From Alentia gelatinosa (lineage: Eukaryota; Annelida; Polychaeta; Phyllodocida; Polynoidae), in assembly GCA_950022655.1 (NCBI GenBank), contig OX465579.1, positions 81,738,515 to 81,802,514 on the forward strand: a stretch of 64,000 nucleotides of DNA, given 5' to 3'. The notes under the pieces were generated by a model. That model made no database searches. It saw only the letters and a program-made list of their open reading frames with translations, and was not told the origin of the DNA. The translations under genes and the position numbers were made by a program. Shown here piece by piece: positions 1 to 10,454 of the stretch. The stretch's first letter is position 1, and every line of letters starts with the position of its first letter.

Positions 1-466
1 CATACATATATGGTTTTGACAGCAATTTAACGGTGTGAAGATCTGAACTAAACCTACCGGCCGTGCGGTCGTGTCGTAGTCCCTCACGGTCGAGTTCTTT
101 CTGTAGCAGCTCGTCTGGGAGGTATCGGTCGCGAAGCTGACGGGGGGCCGGGAGACGTGATGTTTGGTCGTTTGCCCATTCCCTGGTCCGGTCCTCCGCG
201 ACGGTGGCCTCCCTAACGGTCGGCGGCTGCGATGCCCTAGATGGAGATTTTGCCCGTTGTAGGCCTTTTATCGCCTCGAGTATCAAGGCGACGTTCCCCT
301 CCAGGGCCGTTATTCTCGACGTCTTGACCGTCGATCCATTTTCCGACACTGAGTCCACGTGGTCGTTCGACGCCTGTGTGGTACCTCTGGCCGTGGCCTC
401 GGAGCCTGTGGCCGCCTGAGGTTCCTGAGACGTGCTCGCCACGGGCGTATTCCTCGTGTTCGGCAT
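1..466 (-). CDS. gag-like protein of Ngaro/DIRS-like element, N-terminal part, open to the window edge
   Basis: The frame starts at the ATG at 466-464 (MPNTRNTPVAST...) and has no stop codon down to base 1, giving at least 155 residues. Its N-terminus resembles the gag of the second element (MPKTRATPGPS...). Both copies then share an RQLR-R-Y-PDxxxQ(K/R)ELDRE block followed by RHDRTAG and SKPYM. In copy 2 this block is reached only after a frameshift, whereas here it is continuous, so copy 1 is the better-preserved gag. The product would be the nucleic-acid-binding structural protein of the retroelement. The zinc-knuckle part lies outside the window. The frame has no stop at the edge, so its end is unknown. 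Confidence 0.6.
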   Translation of the reverse strand, partial: MPNTRNTPVASTSQEPQAATGSEATARGTTQASNDHVDSVSENGSTVKTSRITALEGNVALILEAIKGLQRAKSPSRASQPPTVREATVAEDRTREWANDQTSRLPAPRQLRDRYLPDELLQKELDREGLRHDRTAGRFSSDLHTVKLLSKPYMY

Positions 467-745
467 GGTTCACTCTCCTCTATCGTTCTATCGCACTTTA
501 TCGTAGTATGGTGTGCTGGCCTATACTCGTGGAGTATTGGGCTGCGAGCACATGGCCAAGAAGACGAAATTAGTGCTTGTAGTACGTGCGTACTGCAGAG
601 CGGGTGGAGAAGAAGTGAGGCCGGGGCCTGGACCGGGCTGTACCACGTGACCTCGTGGTGTAGGTGAGTGCCGCGAGGGGGCAGGAGGGGCGCCCATGAG
701 GCGCGGTAGAGGGGGACACCGGGGAGGCAATGATTACCCCTGAGC
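1..745 (-). mobile_element. 5' end of a Ngaro/DIRS-like tyrosine-recombinase retroelement (copy 1, runs off left edge)
   Basis: The reverse complement of this stretch aligns by eye with the first ~750 bases of the element at 12086-16605. Both start near a CCCATGG sequence, share a (C)AGGGG...TCATTGC block and the GGTCACGTGGTAC block, and then enter a gag-like frame. The leader is diverged but collinear with the other copy. The 3' part, including the polymerase and recombinase, would lie left of position 1 and is not visible. Assignment to the Ngaro/DIRS group rests on homology to the other copy, which carries RT and tyrosine recombinase. Confidence 0.72.
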
Positions 746-889
746 CATGCCCATGGGTTTACCATTTGTTTTTGTTGGTTTATACCCAGATATACTTTTT
801 CTCGTATAACCTCTGACAGCCTCCACCATTGCAGAATGGTGCAAGGAGTGCTGGTCCCTAAATCAGGCCACCTGTTTTAATATTTATGT
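746..889. other. Spacer between retroelement end and minisatellite
   Basis: AT-rich sequence with no supported feature. Confidence 0.4.
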
Positions 890-1290
890 AATAATGGCTA
901 AGCCTTGTCTATTCACTAAGGACAAATATCAAAGTCTGACCTTTTAGCATGTAACAATGGCTAAGGCTTGACTCCTCACCATGGAAAAAGGTCTGACCCT
1001 TTCGTGTGGAATAATGGCTAGGCCTTGACCTTTCGCTATGGAAATACGAAATTCTGACATCTTAGTATGTATCAAATTACAATGGCTAAGCCTTGACTTT
1101 TCGCTGTGGAAAAGGTCAAAGTCTGACCTTTTAGCATGTAACAATGGCTTGACTTTTCACTATGGAAAAATGTCAAAAACATTGATATTTTAGCATAGAC
1201 AAATGTGAAAGTCTTACTTTTTAGTATGGAACACTAGCTAAGCCTCGACTTTTAAAGTCTGATCTTTTAGCATGAGGCAATAATGACGAC
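890..1290. repeat. Degenerate minisatellite, about 60-65 bp unit, roughly six copies
   Basis: Units begin with AATGGCTAAGCCTTGACTTT and continue with (T)CGCTATGGAAAA...AAAGTCTGACCTTTTAGCATGTAAC. Recognisable unit starts fall near 893, 956, 1013, 1081, 1143 and 1230. Units differ by substitutions and small deletions. The array ends immediately before a TATA-like element at 1302. Confidence 0.8.
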
Positions 1291-1301
1291 TCCCTTTTTA
1301 G

Positions 1302-1309
1302 TATATAAA
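1302..1309 (+). promoter_or_regulatory. Candidate TATA box upstream of a small ORF
   Basis: TATATAAA followed by GGGAG, about 50 bases before an ATG in good context at 1360. The spacing would put transcription start near 1335. Seen only as a motif. Confidence 0.3.
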
Positions 1310-1359
1310 GGGAGTGTTGCACTTAATCGAATTAGGACACCATCAGGCTTCAACGAAAT

Positions 1360-1503
1360 ATGGCTGACAACAATTTGACCTATAATGCCCTACGATCATC
1401 ACGACTATATGACACTTCAAACACTGCCGCCTCTAAACGGTCACTACTAACCATTGTCGTTGGCCCATTATTAGACCTGGGCCAACAAGGTTGTATAAGA
1501 TAA
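1360..1503 (+). CDS. Candidate 47-codon ORF or first coding exon, unknown product
   Basis: The ATG at 1360 has an A at -3 and a G at +4. The frame reads MADNNLTYNALRSSRLYD... and ends at TAA 1501-1503. The N-terminal half is polar, and a short hydrophobic run (LLTIVVGPLLDL) follows. It lies about 50 bases downstream of a TATATAAAGGG sequence, which is the main reason to mention it. I do not recognise the protein. It could be a first exon (a weak donor-like AAG|GTTGTA occurs near its end), the relic of a mobile element, or chance. Confidence 0.25.
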   Translation: MADNNLTYNALRSSRLYDTSNTAASKRSLLTIVVGPLLDLGQQGCIR

Positions 1504-2560
1504 CAATTTTCAAAATCCATCTTTATCTATTAAGATATACAAAGAATTTTCCAAATTTCTATTAATTGTTAAAATTCACGAATGATTTTGAAACCTAGAA
1601 TATATACCTTTATTATCCATCGTATACAAAGACCCCATTGAAAATGTATGGGGACTCAGTAAACCACAGGCCATTGTATAAAAGCGGTCAGATACCATAA
1701 CTGTGGTATACAGATTCAAACCATTTGTATACAGCCTCAAAACCACGGTATATGGGAAAAATAGTCCCTTTGTACTATAGATCAGAGAAATAGTCCCTTT
1801 TGTTATACCTTTTGATATGGCAATTACTGGGATTAATTTATTCGAAAAGATGGATAACAAATGCAACAAATGATGATTTTGTGGACAGGCGGCTCTGTAA
1901 ACCACTCGAAGTTGATGTTGTAATGCACTCGCTAGTACTTCTGTATTACTACGCGTCAACCTCTCATGGTTTACGGCTGCTGTGATGTGAAAATTGGTTA
2001 ACCTGTGCACAAAACCATTGATTATTGTCTATGTAAACCAGAAACATATTTAGCAGTAATGTGCTGAATCTCTGACCTTGGCCGGTTTGTATGTTCCTGC
2101 CATGGACTCGTCCCATATCATCTCTTCATCTGTATTGGTTCTGAGGCCCATAATCTGTTTGTTATATGTACAATTAATATATTATAGCTAATTTCTATCA
2201 TTTCGTCATTATACAACATAGGAATTATGTTTTTAAACTATGCAGATTACACTGTTAAAAAGGCTTCACTGCTGTTGCCAGGGTAACAATTAGCATGTCA
2301 ACAGCAGCATTCATAGCCCACCGATAAACAGACCTGCAAATGTGCTGTCATATGACCAAACTAACACACAGATATGATAAAATTGCTAAACAACCGTTTC
2401 AAACTTCAAAAATATAAATATTTAATCATTTTCAGTTTTTTTCCCACAATTTTACTGTGATTCCGCACTTTGAATTTAGTTAATCGAAGTGTGGTGGTCT
2501 TCATCTGACTAGCAGGTTGGAAGACCCCTTTCCGGAACGCTAGTTCCCGGCGGAATTCCA
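1504..2560. other. Intergenic DNA with short internal duplications, no gene seen
   Basis: Between about 1590 and 1800 there are reiterated GTATAC / CCATTGTATA / AGTCCCTTTTG words, suggesting a decayed local repeat. No coding potential or RNA gene is recognised in the rest. Confidence 0.4.
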
Positions 2561-3130
2561 CCCGACGAACAATTACATAGGTTGGTTCAGTTTTCGGTAA
2601 GTTTGCACAAACCTGATAACACAAGACACAACTCACGCGTTTAATAAACTGGAATGTTTATTAACAACTACTTCCCGGAAAGATCTGGAAGATCTTTCCT
2701 ACAAGTACAGTACCCCGGCACGGCACGCCAGGTAACGCTGGAGAGGCTAATCTAAAAGACTTGCCTAACCACCAGGAAGGTTACGAGAACCCGCCTGCAA
2801 AGTGAGGGTTCAAGGGTCCGCTCTCAAGGAGAGACGTGCGAGGATAGCCTGTCAACCTACTGTGAACGCTGAGTATATATACCCAGCATTACGTAATCCC
2901 GGCCCCCGCCGTGCCACTCTCGTGTGCAGCGTTGCCTGGAATCACTACACAGTAAGGATTGACTCTCCGCGCCACCTTCCGTAGAACGTCCAAACACTGC
3001 TGGATTCCAACCCACTACAGAAGGAAAACAAAATGGCCACCAATCTTTGTTGTCTCGTTGGCCAGAATGTTGTTCTGGGAGTGCCATAGAGAAATATTTA
3101 TGGAACGGTATGTATGGCACTGCTCAGACG
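2560..3130 (-). repeat. Possible solo-LTR-like or promoter-bearing repeat fragment (tentative)
   Basis: This stretch is more GC-rich than its surroundings. Read on the minus strand it contains a GGGTATATATACTCAG TATA-like block (near 2870-2885), then about 220 bases later an AATAAA (plus-strand TTTATT at 2657) followed by GT-rich sequence (TGAGTTGTGTCTTGTG). TATA, then poly(A) signal, then GT-rich DNA is the usual order inside an LTR. No second LTR, primer-binding site or polymerase is visible, so this is only a suggestion. Confidence 0.2.
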
Positions 3131-3389
3131 GAACATGTATATAATAAATATAACACATCTTGATATCATACTTATTTCACAAAGGCTGTAGAACAAAAAT
3201 GAATATCACTGGCGCACATATATGTACATCGGCCCATTTGCTCAACACATTATTGCATATGGAAGATTTCACTCGACCTATAATAATCACAGTGTCAACT
3301 TTTAAGCTCTAAGCTTCCAAGCAAATTAAAGTTTACAACCTCGCAGAACTGGAAGGACCTCCCAAATACCTACCAAAATTGACACTGAC
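3131..3389. other. Intergenic, nothing recognised
   Basis: AT-rich sequence without repeats or coding potential that I can support. Confidence 0.4.
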
Positions 3390-3869
3390 TAAGGGGCCGT
3401 CCATAAGTGATGTCACACCTAGGGGGGTGGGGGCGGGGGTAGATTGGAAAGTGTGACACAGCCTAAAAATCACAAGGTGTCGAGAGTTGTGTGACAGAAC
3501 ATGCGTTACCTAAATCCAAGACCTCTCAGGTAGCTTTGCCCATGCTGGAAATATGTTCACCATAGGCAGTTATGGATGGATATCTTGTTAAGGCTGCATA
3601 CACAAATCCACTGAAATAGTCAAACCCCTAAGGAAAAAGGTATCCAAATAGGAGAATGTCCACATAAAAGAAAGTCAGTACATGTATATGATACAAGTGG
3701 TTATGTGTAACAGCAGAGAGTGCTATTACACTTAGAAGAGTTCCATGTTTCTGATCAATGAGGACAGGTTTTTTTTCCAGGGATGCAAGATGCCTATTGC
3801 TACATTGTCACCTGATGATTTTGGCTGATTATGACATCTATCACCACCCGCTGACTATTTGACAATTTG

Positions 3870-3932
<63 letters not shown>

Positions 3933-5003
3933 CATCATCATAAGGTGTCATAGGGGATATCAATTTCAGATCAATGATTCCTCTCTCCAACATTAAGAAA
4001 TTTGGTACCACCTGATGATATTTTAGCTCACCAACTAAATGTATCTGGATACATCTAATCAGTGGCAGAATGCATGTTCAAACTCTTGTTCAAAGCACAT
4101 TCTTTACTCTGCATTCTACAGTGGTCACCTCCCATGAAAGAGAAGGCCTTTCCCTCAGTGATGATGATTTTGACCTTAACCCTGATCACACATATATAAT
4201 AACCCCATCAGTCTGTTTATTGGAAATATATACTCAGCTACAGCTTAGGAAGGGATTACTTCAGGTTTCTCTATCAAATAGAAATTGTGCTCCCCCAACC
4301 AATGAAGTAAATGCTGAGCAGTTGTCAAGTAGAAATGGGCTGTTATGGTGTCAATGATTATGCGAAAGGATAAATCCCCAAATGCCCCCACCCACCAACT
4401 TTTGCACAGAACCCATTTCATGTGCAGGTTGAACTCATAAATGGGTTTTATCATATACGTGGAGGAGGAAGATGAGCAAAAGTTGATTTTGGCAGTTATG
4501 TACCAGAGCAGACTAGATTTATGCTTGATCAAAAGCTCAGCACTGCATATGATTGGTTGGTCTAAAATGACAATTATTACAGTAAAGTGTAGTAAAGTAT
4601 CAATAGCTTTCAGTGGTCTAGGAAATAAGTAGTTTTGTCTCATGTATTATCTCATGCCTGATATTTTTTCTTCATAGACTTAAAATTGGGAACTTGTATC
4701 AAATGCCCATGAGATATTTTGGAAAAAATATCCAATGGGGGATTAAGTCACACAAGCTTTGACCCTAAACTCTCAAGGGTTTCCCCTATAATATCTACCT
4801 CTAAATCTAGATATGTAATAACTGTTACGGTATGTCATGCTATCTTGCATAAGAAAGAAAATGGGGGTGGGGTCGTTTCGAAAAGTGTGACATACTATTT
4901 GGGGAGGGGGCTGATACGAAATGTGTGACGAAGTGTGACAGGGTGTGTGGGTGCCTAAAAATATGCCCTAAAAAGAGTGACATTATTTATGGACGGCCCC
5001 TAA
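3390..5003. mobile_element. 1.6 kb non-autonomous DNA transposon, PIF/Harbinger-like termini, TAA target duplication
   Basis: The terminal inverted repeats are GGGGCCGTCCATAAGTGATG (from 3393) and the reverse complement of GTGACATTATTTATGGACGGCCCC (ending 5000). They are flanked by TAA at 3390-3392 and TAA at 5001-5003, a TWA-type 3-bp target-site duplication as in PIF/Harbinger elements. Subterminal GTGTGAC(A) motifs repeat at both ends. The interior holds a (TAA)n array and no recognisable transposase, so it is probably a non-autonomous copy. The interior piece 4650-4740 resembles segments near 23150-23250 and 36900-37060. Confidence 0.75.
3872..3932. repeat. (TAA)n microsatellite, about 20 units
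   Basis: Uninterrupted TAA repeats followed by ATCATCATCATAAGG, inside the Harbinger-like element. Confidence 0.95.
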
Positions 5004-5869
5004 CTAGATATATGCAGACTGTATGCAGCTTCCGATATTATACTCCGTTTGATTCTGATTTATCAATACGCGGTTGAATTGCTGATGAATATGCTTCGGT
5101 AGCTGTAGCTATATTAATGTATATTTAATCGTCAGAGATGATGCAGAAGGGAGCCACGTGCCAGACTTTACGCAGAAATTTCATCTTCATCATATCGCGA
5201 CGTATATGCGGTGACGTCACTAGTCGTCGATCGCTGGCGCTCATATCCGTCCCTGGGTCTTCTGAATGATAAAAGTCAAACATATCTGTCGTAAATACAT
5301 AGGAACTTTTATAGTCTTTTAATATCATTTATACTGGTGAACTCAATAGGTTTTTTTGTGTATGGTCGGCCAGTCGCTAACGTGTATACCATGGACGTGG
5401 ATAGGTCCGTGTGTATACCTTACTTCTGAAGATGATTGTGCGACGTCGGTCGTCGACGAGCTGGCTCTCATCCACAGCAGCGACAGCTAGCCGGGTCACT
5501 TCCATCGTCTACATACGGTGACAAAAGAGTGACAGGCGGCGTAAACCTTTATTGTGGTAGGTTTTGTCGGCCACAAGGGTGCGGTCCAAGACGCCCTTTA
5601 CTGTTTTACGGCTTCCCACAAGAGTTATTGTTTGAATCCAAGCAAGGTATAAGCTACATGGGACTTTCTCAAGGTTCAGCTTTTCACACTGCCTTTACAC
5701 TACCCCTGTGGTGACTGTATCTACCGGGTATGTGATGAATTCAGGTTGAAATCTCACCCCTACACAGTTAACCCTACCACGCCGGGTACCCAATGCAGTA
5801 ACACAGGCATGAAACTGGGTGGTACTAGTGCCAGTGAATACCGGTAGAGTCCGGGTATATAGGCCTAAT
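5004..5869. other. Intergenic, no supported gene
   Basis: Contains GC-richer patches with GTGTATACC words around 5380-5420. Open frames here lack ATG starts in good context and have no recognisable motif. Confidence 0.4.
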
Positions 5870-6500
5870 TGAAATAATTTTTTATCCTACCCCTAATAAA
5901 AAACCGCCATAGACTTAACATAGGCAAATTTTATGCGGCGTGCCATGACATAAAGTATGTTTTATGCCACGAGGGTAATAAAAAAATTGACCAATCAGAG
6001 ACAAGGATGTCAGCTACTATGAAAAAAGTTCCGGTTGCACTGAAAGCGCCCATTCAAATGTGTGCTAACATGGTACAGAATATTATAAAGTAGCCTACAG
6101 TGATTTATGAAACCAGCCCCACCCCAAACTCAATTTATGATATACATCCAAACGTAATGTGTGTGTTGTTGATTTCCAAGCTGCTGTTGCAATCTACACC
6201 ACTCGGGTAGAACAAGCCTCACCTAGCACTATTGATAAAATTGCAAACAATGTAGGCCCTACAATCTTAACTGGATTTCGGTGAGTGTTTGCATATTTCC
6301 TAGTATTCTTCAGTCATGGAGACGGGGTAGGACAAATACTAAACCAAACTCGAGTTAGACTTGTTAGTGTTTATACCACTCCGGTCAGGTCTACTACTCA
6401 CTACGCTCGGCTAACACCTTGCATAGTAATTCGTGACCTGCCCGTTGTGGCATAAACACTGACAAGTCTAACTCTCATTCAGTTTCTACTAAATCTTTGC
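5870..6500 (+). repeat. Interspersed element E, copy 1, with internal foldback hairpin
   Basis: This stretch recurs in the opposite orientation at 46180-46690. Shared blocks are the ATCCTACCCCTAATAAAAAA / CATAGACTTAACATAGGCAAA start, the GACCAATCAGAG and GATGTCAGCTACTATGAAAA blocks, and a terminal hairpin. In the hairpin GAGTTAGACTTGTTAGTGTTTAT (about 6352-6375) pairs with ATAAACACTGACAAGTCTAACTC (about 6451-6473). The two copies are clearly diverged. No coding sequence is recognised; it is probably a non-autonomous DNA element. Confidence 0.7.
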
Positions 6501-6524
6501 ATCATGTGACATGACACGTGATCC

Positions 6525-7500
6525 TTACACTGCACAAAACTTACCACTTTACATATGTATGCGAAACGCGTCTATCAGTACGATTTTGCGTCTACGAGTT
6601 CGACCTATTATCCGTCTCGTAGACGCCTTATCTAGTGGCGTATATACGTGTCCATGGTGCGGTCTTATATACGTCATATATACGCCTGATTCTGTTTATT
6701 TACGCCACTATCCAATAATTCCGAACTCTGCCACTTGGGGACATCAGTGGTAGCATATTTCATTTGCCATTAACCATCCAAGTCTGTAAATATATGAAAA
6801 ATGCAATCTTATATTACCAATTTATTTCATAAAAACTTTATAAAACCGGATTGAGTATAAATTGATTAATTACATATAATAAAGCCTGCATTCTGTTGTT
6901 TTTTTACCGTTTTTTCTTAATAGATTTTACTTTGAAAACACCACTCTCCTGTTGGGTTCTAGGTATTCCATTATATAAGCTTGACTGAGAGTGTAGGTAT
7001 TGACTCGCCGCCCGCTGCCCACTTAAGCTCACCGAGGATACTTCTACCGACAGAGAGTGCGGCTGTGAGGGTGGCTGTGAGTGTGGATGCGGACTTCCGC
7101 ACACCCGCGCAAGGAACAAGACAGCTTTGAAGGGGCAGCCGAGCGGCCGGTAATCCGTCTACACACACTGCAGGGAGGTGGGGTTGTGTACTAGGGCTTC
7201 AGTGTAGGCTACCAACACCAACGGGTGGGGGTTGGGGGGGTCGAGATTCTTTTTTTTTTTTTTTTTTACATATACGCCTGGCGTATATATATCGCGCAGA
7301 GCATGTTTTATCTCGGATACGCCAGGTGTGAAATACAGCCAAGTCGCGCGCGCCTACATAAGTAAACAGTCTCGTATACGCCTCATACGCATGTGCGGAT
7401 TAGAGGCGTATATATATGAAAACGAGTCAACATACGGCCGATACGTGTACAGCCGCGATGGCGTATATATAAATAAAGTGGTAAGTTTCGTGCAGTGTTA
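6525..7500. mobile_element. MITE-like element M1, copy 1: TIR CACTGCAC(G)AAAC, TTA target duplication
   Basis: The element spans 6528-7497. Its left end CACTGCACAAAACTTACCAC is the near-perfect reverse complement of its right end GTGGTAAGTTTCGTGCAGTG. It is flanked by TTA at 6525-6527 and TTA at 7498-7500. An inverted relative at 20064-20933 is flanked by TAA on both sides, so the target duplication is TWA. The interior is rich in repeated GGCGTATATA / TATACGCC words and contains a poly(T) tract near 7251-7267. No transposase is seen. TWA duplications point to PIF/Harbinger, although the terminal sequence is not the usual GGG type. Confidence 0.75.
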
Positions 7501-7619
7501 ATACTATTCTTTATTTTGCATAGAAATATCAAATATGATACTGTACTGGTCTACATGCTTATGGAATATTTCTAGTTTTCGACGTTTCTAGGTTTCTAGT
7601 TTTCGACGTTCTTTACTTA

Positions 7620-7777
7620 GGGGCCAACGATAAAGTACGTACACAGTGAGGGGGGAGGGGTACAAAAAATCGGAAATTTTGTGTATGCTCTTTCTTTGTC
7701 AAATTGCGTACAAAATCAGGAGGGGAGGGGGGTCAGAAATTTCAGAAATTCTGCGTACATACTTTATGGATGGCCCC
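7620..7777. mobile_element. 158-bp MITE, GGGGCC termini
   Basis: The left end GGGGCCAACGATAAAGTACG and the right end (reverse complement of GTACATACTTTATGGATGGCCCC) form a terminal inverted repeat. The flanks are TTA and TTC, compatible with a mutated TWA duplication. It carries G-rich runs typical of small Harbinger-like MITEs. Confidence 0.7.
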
Positions 7778-8205
7778 TTCCGTCATAAGTCACCTGTTGT
7801 GTCTGTAATCGACTAGCAGATGGGGATGCTTTCAGGACAAATATGAGAAGCTAATGAGAGAAGCCGGCTTTGCTCTGGGATGCATGACTCACTTTTCAAC
7901 GATTTTGTCTAATTTTACCCCCTAGATAGTTCCTAAAACTTAGGAAAAAATCTAGATTCAGAAAATACCGTTTTCATGATTTTAAGAAGTCTTGATCAAA
8001 ATGACCCCCTTTTCAACATTCTACCTGTTATATTTCGAACCCCCACCCCTTTTGTACAATTCCACAGGTTCGTTCCACATTAAAGAACCCAATTTGGCAG
8101 TATTGTGCAGATCATGAAAAGCCTCAAAACTAGCCCTTTTTCCAGTGAAATTCAGAGCGATCATATACTGTACCATATAAATATTGGATGGGGACTGCCA
8201 CTTAC
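7778..8205. other. Probable intron or flank of the membrane-protein gene, nothing recognised
   Basis: Begins on the minus strand with GTAAGT at 8205-8200. I could not identify the next exon of the minus-strand gene here. Confidence 0.35.
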
Positions 8206-10454
8206 CTTGGCTTTGTCCGCGGGGTGGAGCCGTCGCTCCTGACCCGCGCCCGGCCCATGTCTCTATGACAGCGAGCTGGTTTCCGGTGCGCGACGTTGTC
8301 AACATCACGTGACGCGGGATCATGTGACCTGTCACGAGATTCTCCATACCTAGCCGACCGTCGGGACTGCGCCTGTAGTGCCTGCGAAATCACTTTGCAA
8401 TCCCGATTCGTGGGATTTGAACCAACTGCCTTTCTCGCATCTCTGTATTTATCCCTTTGTCGTGACTGACTACTGAAATTGGTTAGTGAGGAGTTGGAGG
8501 AAGTGCGTCGGTGCTGTTTCAGCTCAGCAGTGCGACCATCTTGTATAACGCCTCGTGTATATTGTCGATCACGCCGTGGTGAAGAATAGGGGGAGGATAT
8601 CTTTGAAGACTGCACAGCACGACTTCTTTCTCTATAATCTTCTCCTTCTACATAGCCATGTGCATTATACGTTGATTCTCGTGCTACAACCGGGGCATCA
8701 TAGAACACAGCATCATCCTCGTATTGATAGCTGGTGTTGTCATAACGGGATCGTCTCTCGTGGTGCCTATCACCTATAGCTCGTCCATCGGGATAGGTAT
8801 CGTCTATATAGTCTATATTCACTAAGCTACTCTCTGAGTTGTCACTGGATTGTCTCGTCTGGGCTTTCACTCTGTGGCTCCGGTCGCGGTTGTTCCTCCT
8901 GTGTCCGGGGTCCGGAGCAGAGGGTCGCTCCGGGCCTGAGACAATTTGAGTCTGATTCCAAGCTCGATCAACTTCATTGTCGTAGTATCCTGATGTTTTA
9001 TACCTCATGTCAGATGAGCGTATTGAAGCTATGGTTGGGTCTTCATACTTGTGTTTAGCTGGGTATGAATATTGATCTTCCAACCATCTCGAGCTGCCTC
9101 GAATATTGCTGCTACTGCCAGAAGAATTCTTTGCCCTGTTCTTTCGGTAGCTGCGAGGTGTGCTCATACTGACATGCCTTTTAACAGGCGGGCCTGTTTC
9201 ATGAGCAGAGGGTCGCTCTGGGTCTGAGACAGTCGGACTCGGATCCCATGCTGATTCAACCTCATTGTCATAGTGACCTGGTGCTTTATACCTGGTGTCA
9301 GATGAGTGTATTGGCTCTACGGTTGGGTCTTCATACCTGTGTTTAGTAGTTGGGTATGAATATTGGTCTTCCAACCAACTCGAGCTGCCTTGAAAATCAC
9401 TGCAGCTGCCAGAGGAATTCCTTTCCTTGTTCTTTCTTTGACTGCGAGGTGTGTTCATACTGACGAGCCGGGATGCTTCTTCGGACTTGTGATCAATTTG
9501 AAATTTCACGGAGGAAATCATTTTCTTATCCTCTTTATTTCTGGACTTTCCGCTGGGGTTTGATGATGCATTGCCTCTAGAAACGGTTTTCGTATTTTCT
9601 TGCTTCTTTGTACTCTGTTCTAAGATGTCTCTTTTATCAGACATATGCGTACCACCGTTAGGTTCTAACTGTCTTGCAATGTATAGGAGATCGGTGCTAC
9701 CTTCTGGCGAAGTAATTGGTTGATCTTTTTTCATTTCACTCAGAGAAGAGTATCCTCTATCGGTCACATCTAATTCAAACCCGGCGTTGTCCGCCCCTTC
9801 CATACTCTCCTCGTTGACAGTTGACAGATCAGACATTGAATTCACCCAGTATCCCCCTTCATTGGTCTTCCTGAAACCTGGTGGAGTATTCAGGGGGATG
9901 GGGATTTCTCCTGGCTTTAGATCTTCTGTTCGGGATAGATTGCCACCACCCCACCAACTGCCATCATCATCAAAATGGTCCCTATCTCTTCTAACATTAT
10001 GATCGGTATGTTTGCCTGGGTATATCTCAGGTGATGGCTGAAGGACTGGAGGTGATGGTTCCCTATTCTTTTGATATAGCTCTTGTTCATATTTAACGTT
10101 TGGTTTGCACTCTTCCGGAGGCCCCTGCTGTAGTTCCCAAGCTTCTTGCTCAGCTCTTTGTTTGGCAATTTGGCTTATCTCTTTCTGACGTTGATAACCT
10201 CTGATTCCAAGTGCAACACCGATAAGAAAGCAAATAAACCCAACTCCAACCATAATAGGTCCCTCGACCATGGTACTGATTTCAACGTCGGGCTGTGCAC
10301 CAGAAGTGGTGTTAGTGGTGCCCAGAAATGATGCAAATGCTCCGTCCCTATATGCTTCATAGGTAAGGTTGGCGCCAAAGGGAATAAGAGCAAATGCGAC
10401 CAGGAGGCCACACACCACTGGAGGGCGCCATGAGTAGGTACATCCATCACACAT
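8206..10454 (-). CDS. Two-pass membrane protein with long disordered tail, large exon (product unknown)
   Basis: The frame encodes 749 residues plus two bases from the ATG at 10454. Hydrophobic segments at about residues 11-28 and 65-86 look like two membrane helices. The loop between them carries two N-glycosylation sequons (N29-L-T and N48-T-T), which places it outside the cytosol. Everything after residue 90 is polar, Ser/Arg/Asp/Tyr-rich and probably disordered. A 97-residue unit is tandemly duplicated at about 331-427 and 428-520. The apparent TAA stop (8204-8202) lies inside CCAAG|GTAAGT, a textbook splice donor, so the coding sequence probably continues in an exon I did not find. The start is the first good ATG before the first helix; an upstream exon is possible. 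I do not recognise the family. The helix-loop-helix plus cytoplasmic tail recalls TMEM200-type proteins, but I see no decisive motif. Only the exon is shown. Confidence 0.75.
8883..9464 (-). repeat. Tandem duplication inside the membrane-protein exon, 291-bp unit
   Basis: Unit 1 (9464-9174) and unit 2 (9173-8883) each encode VSM(N/S)TPRS-RKN...NSSGS, then SS-WLEDQYSYP, KH-YEDPT, SSD-RYK, YDNEV and PERPSA, with an exact 97-residue period. The frame is kept in both units. Confidence 0.9.
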
